Below are positions 54,738 to 64,000 of a stretch of DNA of 64,000 nt, piece after piece. The stretch's first letter is position 1. Every line of letters begins with the position of its first letter. This DNA is from Tetradesmus obliquus (Eukaryota; Chlorophyta; Chlorophyceae; Sphaeropleales; Scenedesmaceae): the NCBI GenBank assembly GCA_030272155.1, contig CP126196.1, positions 1,302,001 to 1,366,000 on the forward strand, in the 5' to 3' direction. The notes beneath the pieces were generated by a model. It was not told the origin of the DNA. It did not search any database and saw nothing but the letters and a program-made list of their open reading frames with translations. The translations under genes were made by a program, and so were the position numbers.

Positions 54738-55741
54738 AACCTCCTCCGTCAGGTGCTGCAGACTGCCGGCTTGCACTGTGAAGATCAGCCGGTGAAAAGC
54801 AAAGTGTGTGCAGCTGGCCAGCCTAGAAGCTGATGGGTTGGGTGCCAAAGGCATAACTGCACTGCTGCAGAAAAGCTGCATATGCATAAGCAGTATCGGA
54901 CACAGTGCACAATCTGTGAGAGCATGCAATAGCAGGGCTGAATGCCCAGAGATTGCTTGGTGGACGGTGCAATGCAACCAAAGGACACTGGTGCTGCTCT
55001 GACTGTATAAATGTCGGCGACTTGCCAGGCCCCTAGCCTCCTTTGGATTGAGCATAGCAAAGCACACTATGCCTAGCAGAGTCAAGCAGGATGGCTGCAT
55101 CTGACGCGTGGCATTGTCTGAGTTGTGACACTGGTGCAGGATGCGGCCGCATTTAACCGTCTTACCTGCTGGACTGCTGGCACCAGAGTTGCAATCGCCG
55201 ACAGCTCCAAGCACCCAGACTTGAACGCTGCGATGCGCACCGCTGGCAGCTGCACGCCCTGCGGCAGCAGCTCTCCTTGGCTGTTGTATCTTGGGGCCAA
55301 CCCCAGGTGCAGGCGTGTGACTGTTGTCACTCCTGCAAGCGTGTTGAAGAACCTGCTGTCCATTCCTGGCCAGGGCTCTGGGTCACTGCGTACGTCAATC
55401 GCCAGGTCTGTCAAGGATGGCAGCTGCTTTGTCAGTGCTGTCAAAGGCTCCCAGTGGGCAGGTGCAGCTATGTGGGCGTGCAGACGGCTGACGTACTGCA
55501 GCCTGCTGCTGCTGCTGCTGCCTGCCGGTGGCGCTGCCATGTTCATCTTGACGGAGATGCGGCTGATGTGACGACCCAAGGCATCTGCTAGGGCTTTGCA
55601 GGACAGCCGTGCAGCCCGCTGGTCGGCATGCGGCAGCAGGCGGCGCAGCACTGTGCCGAGTGCATCTGGCAGGTCAGCTGGTGGCCACATACAGCCTGCT
55701 GCACCTTGTCTGGTGCGGTGTAGCGTGATGTCTGCTGGCAT
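53811..55741 (-). CDS. F-box-like, leucine-rich protein
   Basis: Exon 1 runs 55741-55166 and exon 2 54755-53811, joined in phase 0 (donor GTAAGA, acceptor TCTGCAG); 506 residues. An upstream in-frame ATG at 55771 or beyond is possible. Residues about 20-60, WPPADLPDALGTVLRRLL and ARLSCKALADAL, fit an F-box (LP..L, then R.SCK.W-like). Irregular leucine-rich units follow: LPSLTDLAIDVR, VTRLHLGLA, LSGLRQLSLSSDG, LPSLLQLQFFS and LPQLHSIALP. A run of about 17 alanines near residue 200 comes from GCA triplets. A role as substrate receptor of an SCF ubiquitin ligase is inferred. The last 45 codons overlap a repeat found again at 56930-57060. Confidence 0.7.
53825..53955 (-). repeat. F-box gene 3' end, duplicated at 56930-57060
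   Basis: About 130 bp shared with 56930-57060: GGTCCGAA(G/T)GCACCCC, CCAGCATTGC(C/G)ACT, GTGGTGCTGGCTCCAGTC and GCACCCGCTGAG. Here it encodes the C-terminus of the F-box-like protein. Confidence 0.8.
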
Positions 55742-57495
55742 TGCAGCTGCAGCTGCCTGGCGCTGCTGCATGCTGGGCCAAGAAACACCACCACAGGGCA
55801 GTGAGAGCAAGGTCAACAGGCCAATGCTGCAGTGATCGTTACAGCTCGCTGTGAACTGGATCCTGCGGGCACAAAGATTCGCGGTGCTGGTCAAAGGGTC
55901 GGAGAGTACATATGGGCAGTTTGCTGTTCAACGCCCTTCTACACCACAGTTATAGGGCTACTCCTTGTCCCTATACAGCTCTGCATGATTCTTACAATCA
56001 TTCATTACTGATAATCAGTAAATCTAGTGTGTTGGTGGGCTTCAAGCTGCAAATGCAGGCTATACCATGCAGCTGACGGACACAGCACGAAGGGCAAGCA
56101 ACCCTTTGTTGCACCGTATGTCCTGGCTTCACCAGCACTTGCGTGGAAACGTGAGGCGATACTAGTAATTATGACTATTACCTGTTTTGAAGAGCAGGTT
56201 GACTTCTGTATCGCGTCGCGGAACGAGAAGTGTGGGGTCTGCACGCCAGCTGCTGTAGACGAAGGATGCAAGGGCTGGTCAATTGGAAAGCAAGAGCAGA
56301 TGGACGCACGCGTTGCTTTCTGCAAATTCACGTCTGGCTAGTCGGCTTGGTGACGGTTTTCCTGTCAGGTTGCAAGCTTGCCTCGGACGATCAAACCCTG
56401 AGCCTGACCCTGCAGGCAGCTGCCTGGCAGCCCACGATTGCAAAAGTTGCCCCACCGATGATGCCTCAAGGTGGTGGCCTATCGTGGCGCAGCATTTTCT
56501 AGTTTGCAGAGGCTCGCGCAGCAGATCTAGACCAGTTGCCGTCAATGCAAGCACTGCCCATTGAGCAGTGCTCAACTACAACACGTGTTGCATGGTGCAC
56601 CATGGACTTGTGCAGGCAAATTTTACTACTTGTCACATCGCTCTGAACCATGACACAGCATGTTGTGCTGCCACAGCGGCAGCCTGCCTGACTGAGCAAG
56701 CCAGAGAGATCCGTAACCTTCAAGACAGTATGACATGTGACAATGAGACATGCAACAATCATCACATGTCCAGGCTTTCGGCCAGAGCAAAGATTCTGCC
56801 CCTTAGAACCGGCTGTCCTAAGGAGTGCACCACTCAACATTCAAAATCTGTATCACGGCACTACACAAAGGACAAAGGACAAAACGGAATTTGTGTGCAC
56901 ATCATCCCCAGCACAACCACATCACCACGCCCTCAAAGGTCCGAATGCACCCCGCACCCCCTTGCTCCCAGCATTGCGACTGTCGTGGTGCTGGCTCCAG
57001 TCATTTGGCCCCCATCCCAGGTCACATACTAGCCACAACAGCTAATGATGTGCACCCGCTGAGGCCCACACACTCCTCCAGTACTGGCGGAGCCGCCTGC
57101 TGCCTGCACTGCTGTTGCTGCTGTTGCCGCCGCCGCTGCTGCTGGTGCTGCTGCTGGTGCTGCTGCCGGCGCTGCCGCCGCGGCTGGCTGCCTACAGCAT
57201 ACGGCAGACCACAGCTGGCCTCCAGGCAGGCGCGTGCTGTGCAGGCACAGCAGCTAGCCAGCACAAGAACAGGCCCTGCTAAGGCGGCTGCATGTCTACC
57301 TGCTACCTGGCCGGCCAGCTATGTTTTAATAGCGGCTGCGCGTGCATAGCATTTCAGCAAGCTGCTGATGCTGCTTGTGTCGCATTCCCACCACTGTGCT
57401 GCCGCTGCAGGTGTTGCCCCTGCAACTGCTGCAGCTGCAGGGGCTGGCACTGGCGCCGCCGCCACAGCAACCACACACACTGCTACTGCAGTTGT
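55742..57495. other. Spacer with a fragment of an F-box-like gene
   Basis: About 1.75 kb upstream of the F-box-like gene. No complete gene. The only recognisable content is the 3'-terminal fragment at 56930-57060 and a CAG/GCC-rich stretch beside it (57100-57190). Confidence 0.5.
56930..57060 (-). pseudogene. Fragment of the 3' end of an F-box-like paralog
   Basis: Similar to 53825-53955 in the same orientation, with about a quarter of positions changed. The frame of the F-box protein tail is interrupted by a stop and small indels. The adjacent poly-Q/R-coding DNA at 57100-57190 parallels the alanine/glutamine-rich tract of the intact gene. The rest of the paralog was not found. Confidence 0.65.
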
Positions 57496-57612
57496 GCCTC
57501 AATAGCAGCAATCACAGTCAAAGGCGCGCAGCGCTGTGTCGCCTCCGCCCTGCTTTCCCAGCCTCAGTTCATCCTCGCCATGATAGACGCCGTGCATAAG
57601 GGCTACCATCCA
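57496..57612 (-). repeat. Copy of DUF1764 exon 2 3' end
   Basis: CTCAATAGCAGCA(A/G)TC(A/G)CAGTC, AAGG(C/G)GC(G/A)CAGCGCTGTGTCG and CCTCCGCCCT(G/T)CTTTCCCAGC match the real gene at 57812-57920. The copy lies downstream in transcription and includes the stop codon region; it is clearly decayed. Confidence 0.88.
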
Positions 57613-57619
57613 CAGCCAG

Positions 57620-57679
<60 letters not shown>

Positions 57680-57680
57680 A
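57620..57680. repeat. CTG microsatellite, about 19 triplets
   Basis: Uninterrupted CTG run between DUF1764 and its 3' copy. It is not coding in any supported gene. Confidence 0.95.
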
Positions 57681-57813
57681 CAGCTGCTGCGTAGTACTTG
57701 CAAACACGTGCGCTGCACTGCCACTGGAGATGCTGCAGCCGCAGACACCAAGATACTGGCATCGCATTGCATCGTACAGCGTCCCCACACAGCTGTAACT
57801 AATGCTGCTTGCC

Positions 57814-58722
57814 TCAATAGCAGCAGTCGCAGTCGAAGGGGCACAGCGCTGTGTCGCCTCCGCCCTTCTTTCCCAGCCCCAGCTCATCCTCCCCATAGAT
57901 GGCATAGCCCTCCTCGGTGCGCTTGCGTGCTTTGCCTGTTGACTCTCCAAAGATGTCATCTTTGCTGCCCTCCACTTTGGGGCGCTTGGCCTGCAGGCAG
58001 ATGATGATTAAGAACAACAGGTGCATGAGGTGCAGTGGTGGGCGCAGCAGTGCACGTGTGAGTGCCTAAAGATGTCATCCTTTGCTGCCCTCTACTTTGG
58101 GGCGATTGGCCTGCAGGCAGTGTTAGGAAGATTCAGGGGTGCATCAGCGCATGGATAAGTACCTGTTCCCAAGCAATTAGCCCTTAAGAAGATAATGTTG
58201 AATGGGTCTGTATGCTGCTGTGTGCTACAGAAGGGACGCCCACCGCTGCTCACATATGAGCTCTGCACAGCAATGAATCCTGCAAGCAGTAGCCAAGCCA
58301 GCCTGACACACAAGACACAGCGCTCCAGGTTGCACCTGCTGTTGCTGCTCGCATTCCACAGTTCACATACAGCAGCTGCAGCCCACCTTTTGCCGCGCCT
58401 CCGCGATCTGCTTGGCTAGCTGCTGCAGCTGCTCTGGATCGGCAGCAGCTACTTCTTCTGCATCATCCCCATCATCCTGTGCGTCATCTGCAGCAGCTGC
58501 TGCTGCTGCTGCTGGTGCCTTCTTTTTGCTCTTCCCAAATATCTCGTCTATCTCATCCTTTGCTCGTTTCTTTGTGGGCTCTGCTGCTGCTGCCGGCTTG
58601 CCTGCTGCTGCTGGCTGCTCCTCTGCTGCTGCCTTCGCACCCTTTGCAGGTTTGCTGCTTGCAGGCGCAGCTTGCTCACTGCTAGTGTTTTTCTTTTGAG
58701 CTGCTTTTTTTGTTCTGCCCAT
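57814..58722 (-). CDS. DUF1764-family protein
   Basis: Exon 1 58722-58387 and exon 2 57990-57814, phase 0; 170 residues. An in-frame ATG four codons upstream (58734) is an alternative start. The N-terminus MGRTKKAAQKK is basic, followed by a K/A/E-rich low-complexity segment, KDEIDEIFGKSKKK, a D/A-rich acidic tract and LAKQIAEARQK. Exon 2 has DDIFGE, RKRTEEGYAIYGEDELGLG and the family-defining C-terminus GGGDTALCPFDCDCCY. DUF1764 is a small conserved eukaryotic family of unknown function. The CxxxCxCC end suggests metal binding, which is inference. Confidence 0.92.
58066..58116 (-). repeat. Copy of DUF1764 exon 2 5' edge in intron 1
   Basis: AAAGATGTCATC(C)TTTGCTGCCCT(C/A)TACTTTGGGGCG, TTGGCCTGCAGGCAG repeats the real exon 2 start at 57948-57998 with its acceptor. 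A one-base insertion breaks the frame after nine codons. Confidence 0.92.
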
Positions 58723-59303
58723 GGTGGCGTGCACACTGGGGAAATCCAGCTAGGGCTTGTGTCGGGGAAAGAAAACGGGGCGAAGTCACCGCCGGTCCTT
58801 TAAACTGCAGCTACTACGCTTACTCCGAAGTTCTGTTAAAGCGTATGCCTTCCAGACTACCGCAGAGCACGTCAAGGCCAGTGCATAACTGGGTGAAGAG
58901 GAACAGGCACATGGTCACTCCTGTCAACTCCCATGGTGTGATGGTGACTGACCATGCCCTGCTTCGTCGTGCTCCCGGCAGCTTCATCCTCGCGTTACAG
59001 TGCTGAACTATCATCGCTCATGGCTCAGCATGTGATCTGTAACATTCTGCAAGCTGTGCATCCTCTGAATGTGCCTGCATCTGAGATGCGCAAGATCGGA
59101 CATGCATGCATGCCAACTTGTGCTGTGCCAACATGGCAGCATAAGCAGCGATTGACATACTCAAAGCCCATCAAGTATAATATAGATAAAGTTTAAACTG
59201 GCCACCAGCGCTCAAGCCGACGCACATGCAGTAGTCATGCCCAAACAACCGTCCAAGCTTGGCCAAGCACTTGAGTGACACAAGATATGTTGCCGACCCC
59301 ACC
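58723..59303 (-). other. DUF1764 promoter and SMYD-type gene 3' UTR
   Basis: No coding exon seen. Contains a reverse-strand TGTAA at 58995 that fits the SMYD-type transcript. Confidence 0.4.
58995..58999 (-). terminator. TGTAA polyadenylation-like signal of the SMYD-type gene
   Basis: TTACA on the plus strand, TGTAA on the minus strand, 305 bp past the stop codon. Confidence 0.35.
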
Positions 59304-60237
59304 TCAAGAAGCAACACCAGCAACCGGTGCACCCAGGTGCCTCTCGACCACCGCATCCACCTGCCACAACCATGCCAGCGCAACCCCCAGCAGCCGGCTG
59401 CACCTGCAGCACCAAGGACCTGCAGAGGCATCGTGCTGCACTGTACCAGCACCACCACCAGCACCTACATCACTCTGCTGCTCAACTGGCGCTTGCTGTG
59501 CAGCCGGTGCAGCACCTGTTGCACAGCCGAGCATCTGCCTGTTGACCGCTGCAACTTCCTGTCGACTGCGGCTGCTTGCGCCGTCTAGTAGCGCTGCCAC
59601 TGCTGCTGCTGTAACCAGCTGCTCAGCAGCTGTGCCCAGTGCATCTGGTGGCAGGTTGGCAACTGCAGCCAGGACACTGCCTGGCAGGTGCTGCAACACA
59701 ACAAGCAGCAGCTCCTGCTGCTGTGCCTGCAGCTCTTGGGTACGACTGCTAACACCAGCAGCAGCAGCAGATGCAACAGGTTTCCTGCAAGCACAGGTTT
59801 GCTGCAGGATCAGCTGCAACTCCTCACACAGCTGCTGCTGTTGCTGCCGTGTCTGCAGCAGCGTTGCTCTTTGAGCACGTGGCGCTTCTGCTGCTGCTGC
59901 TACTGCTGTGCTGACACCATTGTTGGTTGCTACGGCTTGCTTGCTACCACTGCTGCAGGTGAGGCAGCCACAGAGCCCCAACTGCTCCAGAACTGCCAGC
60001 TGCTGCTGAAGTGTTTTCAGCAGGCTGCAAACTTCCGCTGCACTAGATACTTGCAGGCTGTGTTGCAGCAGCACTAGGGTTGGAGCAGCTGGGCTGGCCA
60101 ATGAGGCTGCCACAGCTGCAACTGCTGCTGCTGCTGCTGTTTGATGGCAGCTGGCACCCAGCAGCTGGTTCTGCGGGTGCAGGAGTTGCCTCCTGGCAGA
60201 CGTTGCTTGCTGCAGCAGCCGCATCGCACGTTTGATG

Positions 60238-60276
<39 letters not shown>

Positions 60277-62001
60277 GGTGTTGGTGCAGCAGCGCCGTGT
60301 TGCCGCATGAGGTCGGCTGCCTCAGCTGCTGCAGCAGCCGCAGCTTCAAGCTGCACCAGTGCCTGCTGCTGCAGCTGCTCAGGCATGCGCCAGCCACACT
60401 CATTACATGTCCACCCACCACCTCTGCAACTGCTGCTGCTGCTGCTGCTGCTGCTTCCGGAGTGCACCGGGTGCTCTGCTGCAAGCCCTGGAGGCAGCAG
60501 CTGCTCTGGAAGTACAGCCCCAGGGCAACTGCTGCTGCTGCTGCAGCTGCTGCTGCTCTGGCACTTGAACCCCGAAGCTGCTGCTTCCTGGCACCGCACA
60601 TCTGTCAGCTGACTTACTCCAGATCTGCAGCTGCTTCCTACCCCTGCAAGTTCACCTTGCTGCTGCTGCTGCTGCTGCTCTGTAGCTAAGCCCAGGCCCT
60701 TGCAGCAGCTGCTGCAGCCACACACAAAGCCGTACTGCTGCAGCAGCAGCTGCTGCCTGAGCTGCGTGGGCTGCTGGCCTAGCTGGGGCCCATAGCTGAT
60801 GGTGAGCTGCTGCCCTGCTGCTGCACCCCGCACACACACCAGCAGCAGCTGGCGGCCATCAAACCTGCAGCAGCATGGTAAGCACAGTAGAGTGGTGAGC
60901 ACACCCAGCATGGGCAAGTGCAAGCAATTTCATAGGTGAGACAATGCTGCATCATCCTGCAAGCAAGTGCCGCCACTACCTGCAGGAAGTATGGGCTCCG
61001 ATGAGGTTGCGCCCATCGACTTTGAATAAACAGTAAGCGAGGGCAGAGTTGAAGTCCATGAGACCCAAACTGCAAGGCATCACAGCCGCACCTGATGCTG
61101 CAGTTAGGGTCGCAGCTGTGGTTGAGCAGGGCAGCAGCAGGGTACAGCGCCAACCCCTGCCTGCCTGAATCAGCGCTGCTGCCGCCAGCCAGCAGCAGCC
61201 GTATGGCAACACCATTCAACACCAGCTGGCCGAGGCACTTCAGCAATGCTGCTGGGTTTGAAGTGGCCTCACTGTTGCTGCTGCTGCTGCCATCAACCTG
61301 TGTGTTGGCAGCAGCTGCTTGGTGTATGTCAGACAGCAGGTGTGACAGCAGCAGAGCTTCCAGCAGCTGCTCCCTGCTGCTGCTGCTACCGCTGCTGTTG
61401 TCAGCCGCTGCTTCTGCCCTGCTGCCTCCACGTGGCTGCTTGAAGCTTGCTGCATCATCAGCCCACCAGCTCTGCTGCAGGCTGCTAAGCAGCTCAGCCC
61501 GCAGCTGCTGCACCTGCTGCTGCTCTGACAGCACACCCTGCTGCTGCTGCTGCTGCTGTTCCTCCTGCTGATCTTTTTTGCAGCGCACTGCTGCTGCTGC
61601 TGCTGCTGCCACACATCTGCTGGCCAGCCGAGCATGCTCAGGCAGCAGCCGGGCCCAGGGCCGGCCACACTCCGGGCCACCTGGCTTGTGGCCACCTGGG
61701 CAGGTTGCATCAGCAGTACGGCAGCCCAAGGAGCAGTACTGCACCTGCGGGCAATGTGTACATGTCCATGGCGCTAAGCCCAATGAGCCAAAGCACCACT
61801 CGCATAGTGCATCTACTGCAGCAGCAATGCCGTGCGCTGTCTCCTCACCAGCAGCAGCACTGTGCCGCTGCTGCCGCTTCACAGGTACTGCTGCCAGGGG
61901 CTGCTCCAGCAGCACCAGAGTGCCTGGCGGTATGTCAGCAGCAGCCACCACATGGCGGCCAGCACCAGCAGAGTAGCAGCAGCGCAGCGGCGCCGGCTTT
62001 C

Positions 62002-62038
<37 letters not shown>

Positions 62039-62123
62039 CGCAAGCTGAGCAGCCTGCCATGCGTGATGCTGCAGCAGCAAGTTCAGCCTGTGCAGATTGG
62101 GCCCTGAAGCTGGCTGCTGGCAT

Positions 62124-62156
<33 letters not shown>

Positions 62157-62804
62157 AGGTCTGCTTGCACTTCTGGGACACCACCGGTGGGCATGCTCAA
62201 CTGTAACTGCTGTAGGTGGTCAGCTGCAACTCGCTTGTCTGCTTCAGCTGCAGCAGCTTCTGCTGCACGTATGCTGTGCAGTAGCAGGTGCGCATCAGCT
62301 GCTGATGGCGCATCACCCGCCTGCTGTGCTGCAGCTGCTGCTGCTTGGGCGTCCTCTGCAGCTGCTGCATACTGCTGCAGCAGCAGCCGCGCCCTGCCAC
62401 GCCTGAACAGCACCTGCAACAGTGGTGAGCAGCGACTAACGTTAACAAAGGGCAACGCATGCATGCTCTGCTGGTGTGCAAGCATGCCATGCCGATGGCG
62501 TGTATGGCCAGATGCACACTACCATGCACCCAGTGCCCTTGCCCTTGCCACAATGCAGCATTCAGAAACAGCGGACTCATCATGGAGACCATAAAGATTA
62601 CAAAACCACAGACAGCACGCCCACTATATACACAAGAGTTGTAAGCTTTTCAATCAGCAGCAGCAGGAGCAGCAGCAGCAGTCGCAACAGCGCGACGCCC
62701 GCACCCACCTTGCCTGCAAGGCTGTCTGCACATGTGCCGCACGAAAGTGCAGCAGTGCAGTCCTGCTCAGCTGCACGCGCTAGCACAGCCGCATCACAAG
62801 CGTC

Positions 62805-62840
<36 letters not shown>

Positions 62841-63419
62841 TCTGCCGAAGCTGCTCCCTTTGCTGCAGCTGCTGCATGTGCAAGAGCCCGCCAGCTGCAG
62901 CAGGGACAGTGCCCTGTTGGAGTGTATCCTTGCGGCCTCCAGCGGCTGTTCCGCAGCTGGCAGCCATCTGAGTGCCTCTGCAGCAGACCCACAAAGCTAT
63001 TGATGGGTTTTGATGGATTTTGATGGATTTTTATATGTGTTTGGTGTCTTCAGAGCTCCGATGCTTACAAAACCCGCACAGTAGCTGGTCAGCGGTGCAG
63101 CGGGCTGGGCAGTGCACATGTATGGCATGGGCACTGGACTTGCAGGATACAGCTGACGAGTCTGGGGTTATGCAGAACAGTCGCACAAATGCTGTTCCCT
63201 TGGTATGTGAAGTACACACTGCGTACCAGAGTAGGTGCATGCTGCCTGCCTGAAGCACCCAGCAAGATGGCTCTTGTTGCCTTCTGTTTTGAGATAAAGA
63301 GCCCTGTTGATATCCTTGGTGCAGCCCTGCACCAGGGAAATTAGTTCAAGGAGTATGCTTTGGGGTGTTGCAGATGATGGCTCTGCTGCTGCGTGCTGCT
63401 GCTGCTGCTGGAATGGCAA
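59304..63419 (-). CDS. SMYD4-like protein: TPR, SET and MYND domains
   Basis: Probable lysine methyltransferase. Exons in transcript order: about 63419-63227 (left open), 62977-62709, 62413-61092 and 60864-59304, in phase. TPR units: LYLKTEGNKSHLAGCFRQAA, then ARIHSNRALSLLQLAG, then VLFRRGRARLLLQQY. A split SET domain starts at GRHVVAAADIPPGTLVLLEQP. The MYND-like finger is CEWC, CTHC and QYCSLGC followed by C-rich residues. The SET core is ALLNHSCDPNCSI joined to RFDGRQLL, then GQQLTISYGPQLGQ and the post-SET-like CGCSSC. About 470 more residues follow, full of poly-Q/A runs. The first visible exon has no ATG after its upstream stop, so a 5' exon is missing. Very high CAG/CTG content inflates the protein to over 1100 residues. 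Confidence 0.85.
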
Positions 63420-64000
63420 CGCACAGCATGATCACCTGAGTGCCTAGACAATCTATGGAATGTTTAGTTCTATGTACTCACTTCTAGGTCGTTGGATGAT
63501 AGCTGCTGCACAGCCTGCACGTACAACAGGCACTCGGACAGCAACCCCCTGGCACCGATCAGGCTACTGCGATCGGCCGTGCCATCGACGTGCAATGGAT
63601 CGAGGGCTTGCTGAAGTTTCCGAAGCATACGAACGCTTGTTCTAGTTCAAACGCCGTAGCTTAGACGCATGGTGTACTGCCGCATGTTGCCAGCTGCATC
63701 ATGAATATTCATGGCTGACGCAGCTCTGCAAGGCCATATCCAGCGGCAACAAAAAAAGCATGAATATCCAAGAGGTGTTGCAGGGATCATGGAGCGCCAA
63801 CGCGATGGAAGGCTTCGATGCACCTGCACGTTAACTTCTGTCATCCTACTGTACCACAAACCACAGTACAGTACTAGTACTGGGATTAGCAATCCCTGCG
63901 CTGGTGACAAACTTGCGGGTGTTTTATTACGGTGCAGGGTTGTGTGCTCCAACTACCATACTTCAGCTAGCTATCAGAAGCATTGATGGTAGCTGCTGTG
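63420..64000. other. Window end; probable 5' part of the SMYD-type gene
   Basis: The start codon of the SMYD-type gene should lie here. A minus-strand frame around 63700-63950 contains MNIHDAAGNMRQYTMRL but cannot be tied to the gene by phase. Nothing else recognised. Confidence 0.3.

Noticed and set aside
61000..61092. Possible extra SMYD exon reading LMDFNSALAYCLFKVDGRNL
   Set aside because: The direct join of 61092 to 60864 restores the conserved NHSCDPNCSIRFDGRQ sequence. Inclusion would interrupt the SET core.
61578..62406. Plus-strand frames of 130-230 codons opposite the SMYD-type gene
   Set aside because: Antisense of poly-Q/A-coding DNA. The minus strand carries SET and MYND motifs.
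1..64000. tRNA or rRNA genes
   Set aside because: I looked for T-loop (GGTTCGAAT-type) and acceptor-stem patterns and for rRNA landmarks and found none convincing. A dedicated scan could still find a diverged tRNA.

Overview
This window looks like nuclear DNA of a green alga (Chlorophyta). Evidence: plant-type histidyl-tRNA synthetase with the plant N-terminal extension; a plastid 2Fe-2S protein resembling the photosynthetic NDH subunit PnsB3; genes cut into many short exons with GT(G/A)AG donors and TGCAG acceptors; TGTAA polyadenylation-like signals; and pervasive CAG/CTG triplet tracts in both exons (poly-Q, poly-A) and introns. A scenedesmacean-like chlorophycean is my best guess, held with low confidence. 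No bacterial, viral or organellar genes were seen.

Layout. 1-650: 3' end of a membrane protein gene (+). 2809-6816: selenocysteine-specific elongation factor eEFSec (+). 6817-9498: convergent spacer with one copy of a dispersed repeat. 9499-16851: long-chain acyl-CoA synthetase (-). 17736-22126: ASCC1-like KH/2H-phosphoesterase protein (-). 22127-22735: divergent promoter. 22736-29613: anaphase-promoting complex subunit 4 (+). 30062-32207: C-terminal J-domain protein (+). 33036-34389: PnsB3-like 2Fe-2S protein (+). 35294-46221: histidyl-tRNA synthetase (+). 46222-49800: repeat-rich spacer with minisatellites and the second copy of the dispersed repeat. 49803-53197: FG-GAP-type protein (+). 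53811-55741: F-box-like/leucine-rich protein (-). 57814-58722: DUF1764 protein (-). 59304-about 63420: SMYD-type TPR/SET/MYND protein (-). Exons were joined by hand using reading phase and family similarity; almost all joins keep phase. These are housekeeping genes of translation, lipid metabolism, cell cycle, RNA repair and the plastid; no shared pathway or operon-like logic is apparent.

The most unusual property is structural. By eye, 27 exon edges in six genes (eEFSec, LACS, ASCC1, APC4, HisRS, DUF1764) have one to six extra partial copies in the neighbouring intron. Each copy spans the splice junction: the copies of a 5' exon edge lie upstream with their own acceptor, and those of a 3' edge lie downstream with their own donor. 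Copies range from almost perfect to strongly decayed, and some carry stops or frameshifts, so they resemble pseudo-exons or decoy splice sites. HisRS is the extreme case (10 edges in 10.9 kb). CTG runs often serve directly as the tract before the acceptor CAG, and two introns use GC donors. Together these suggest continuing tandem duplication focused on exon-intron boundaries.
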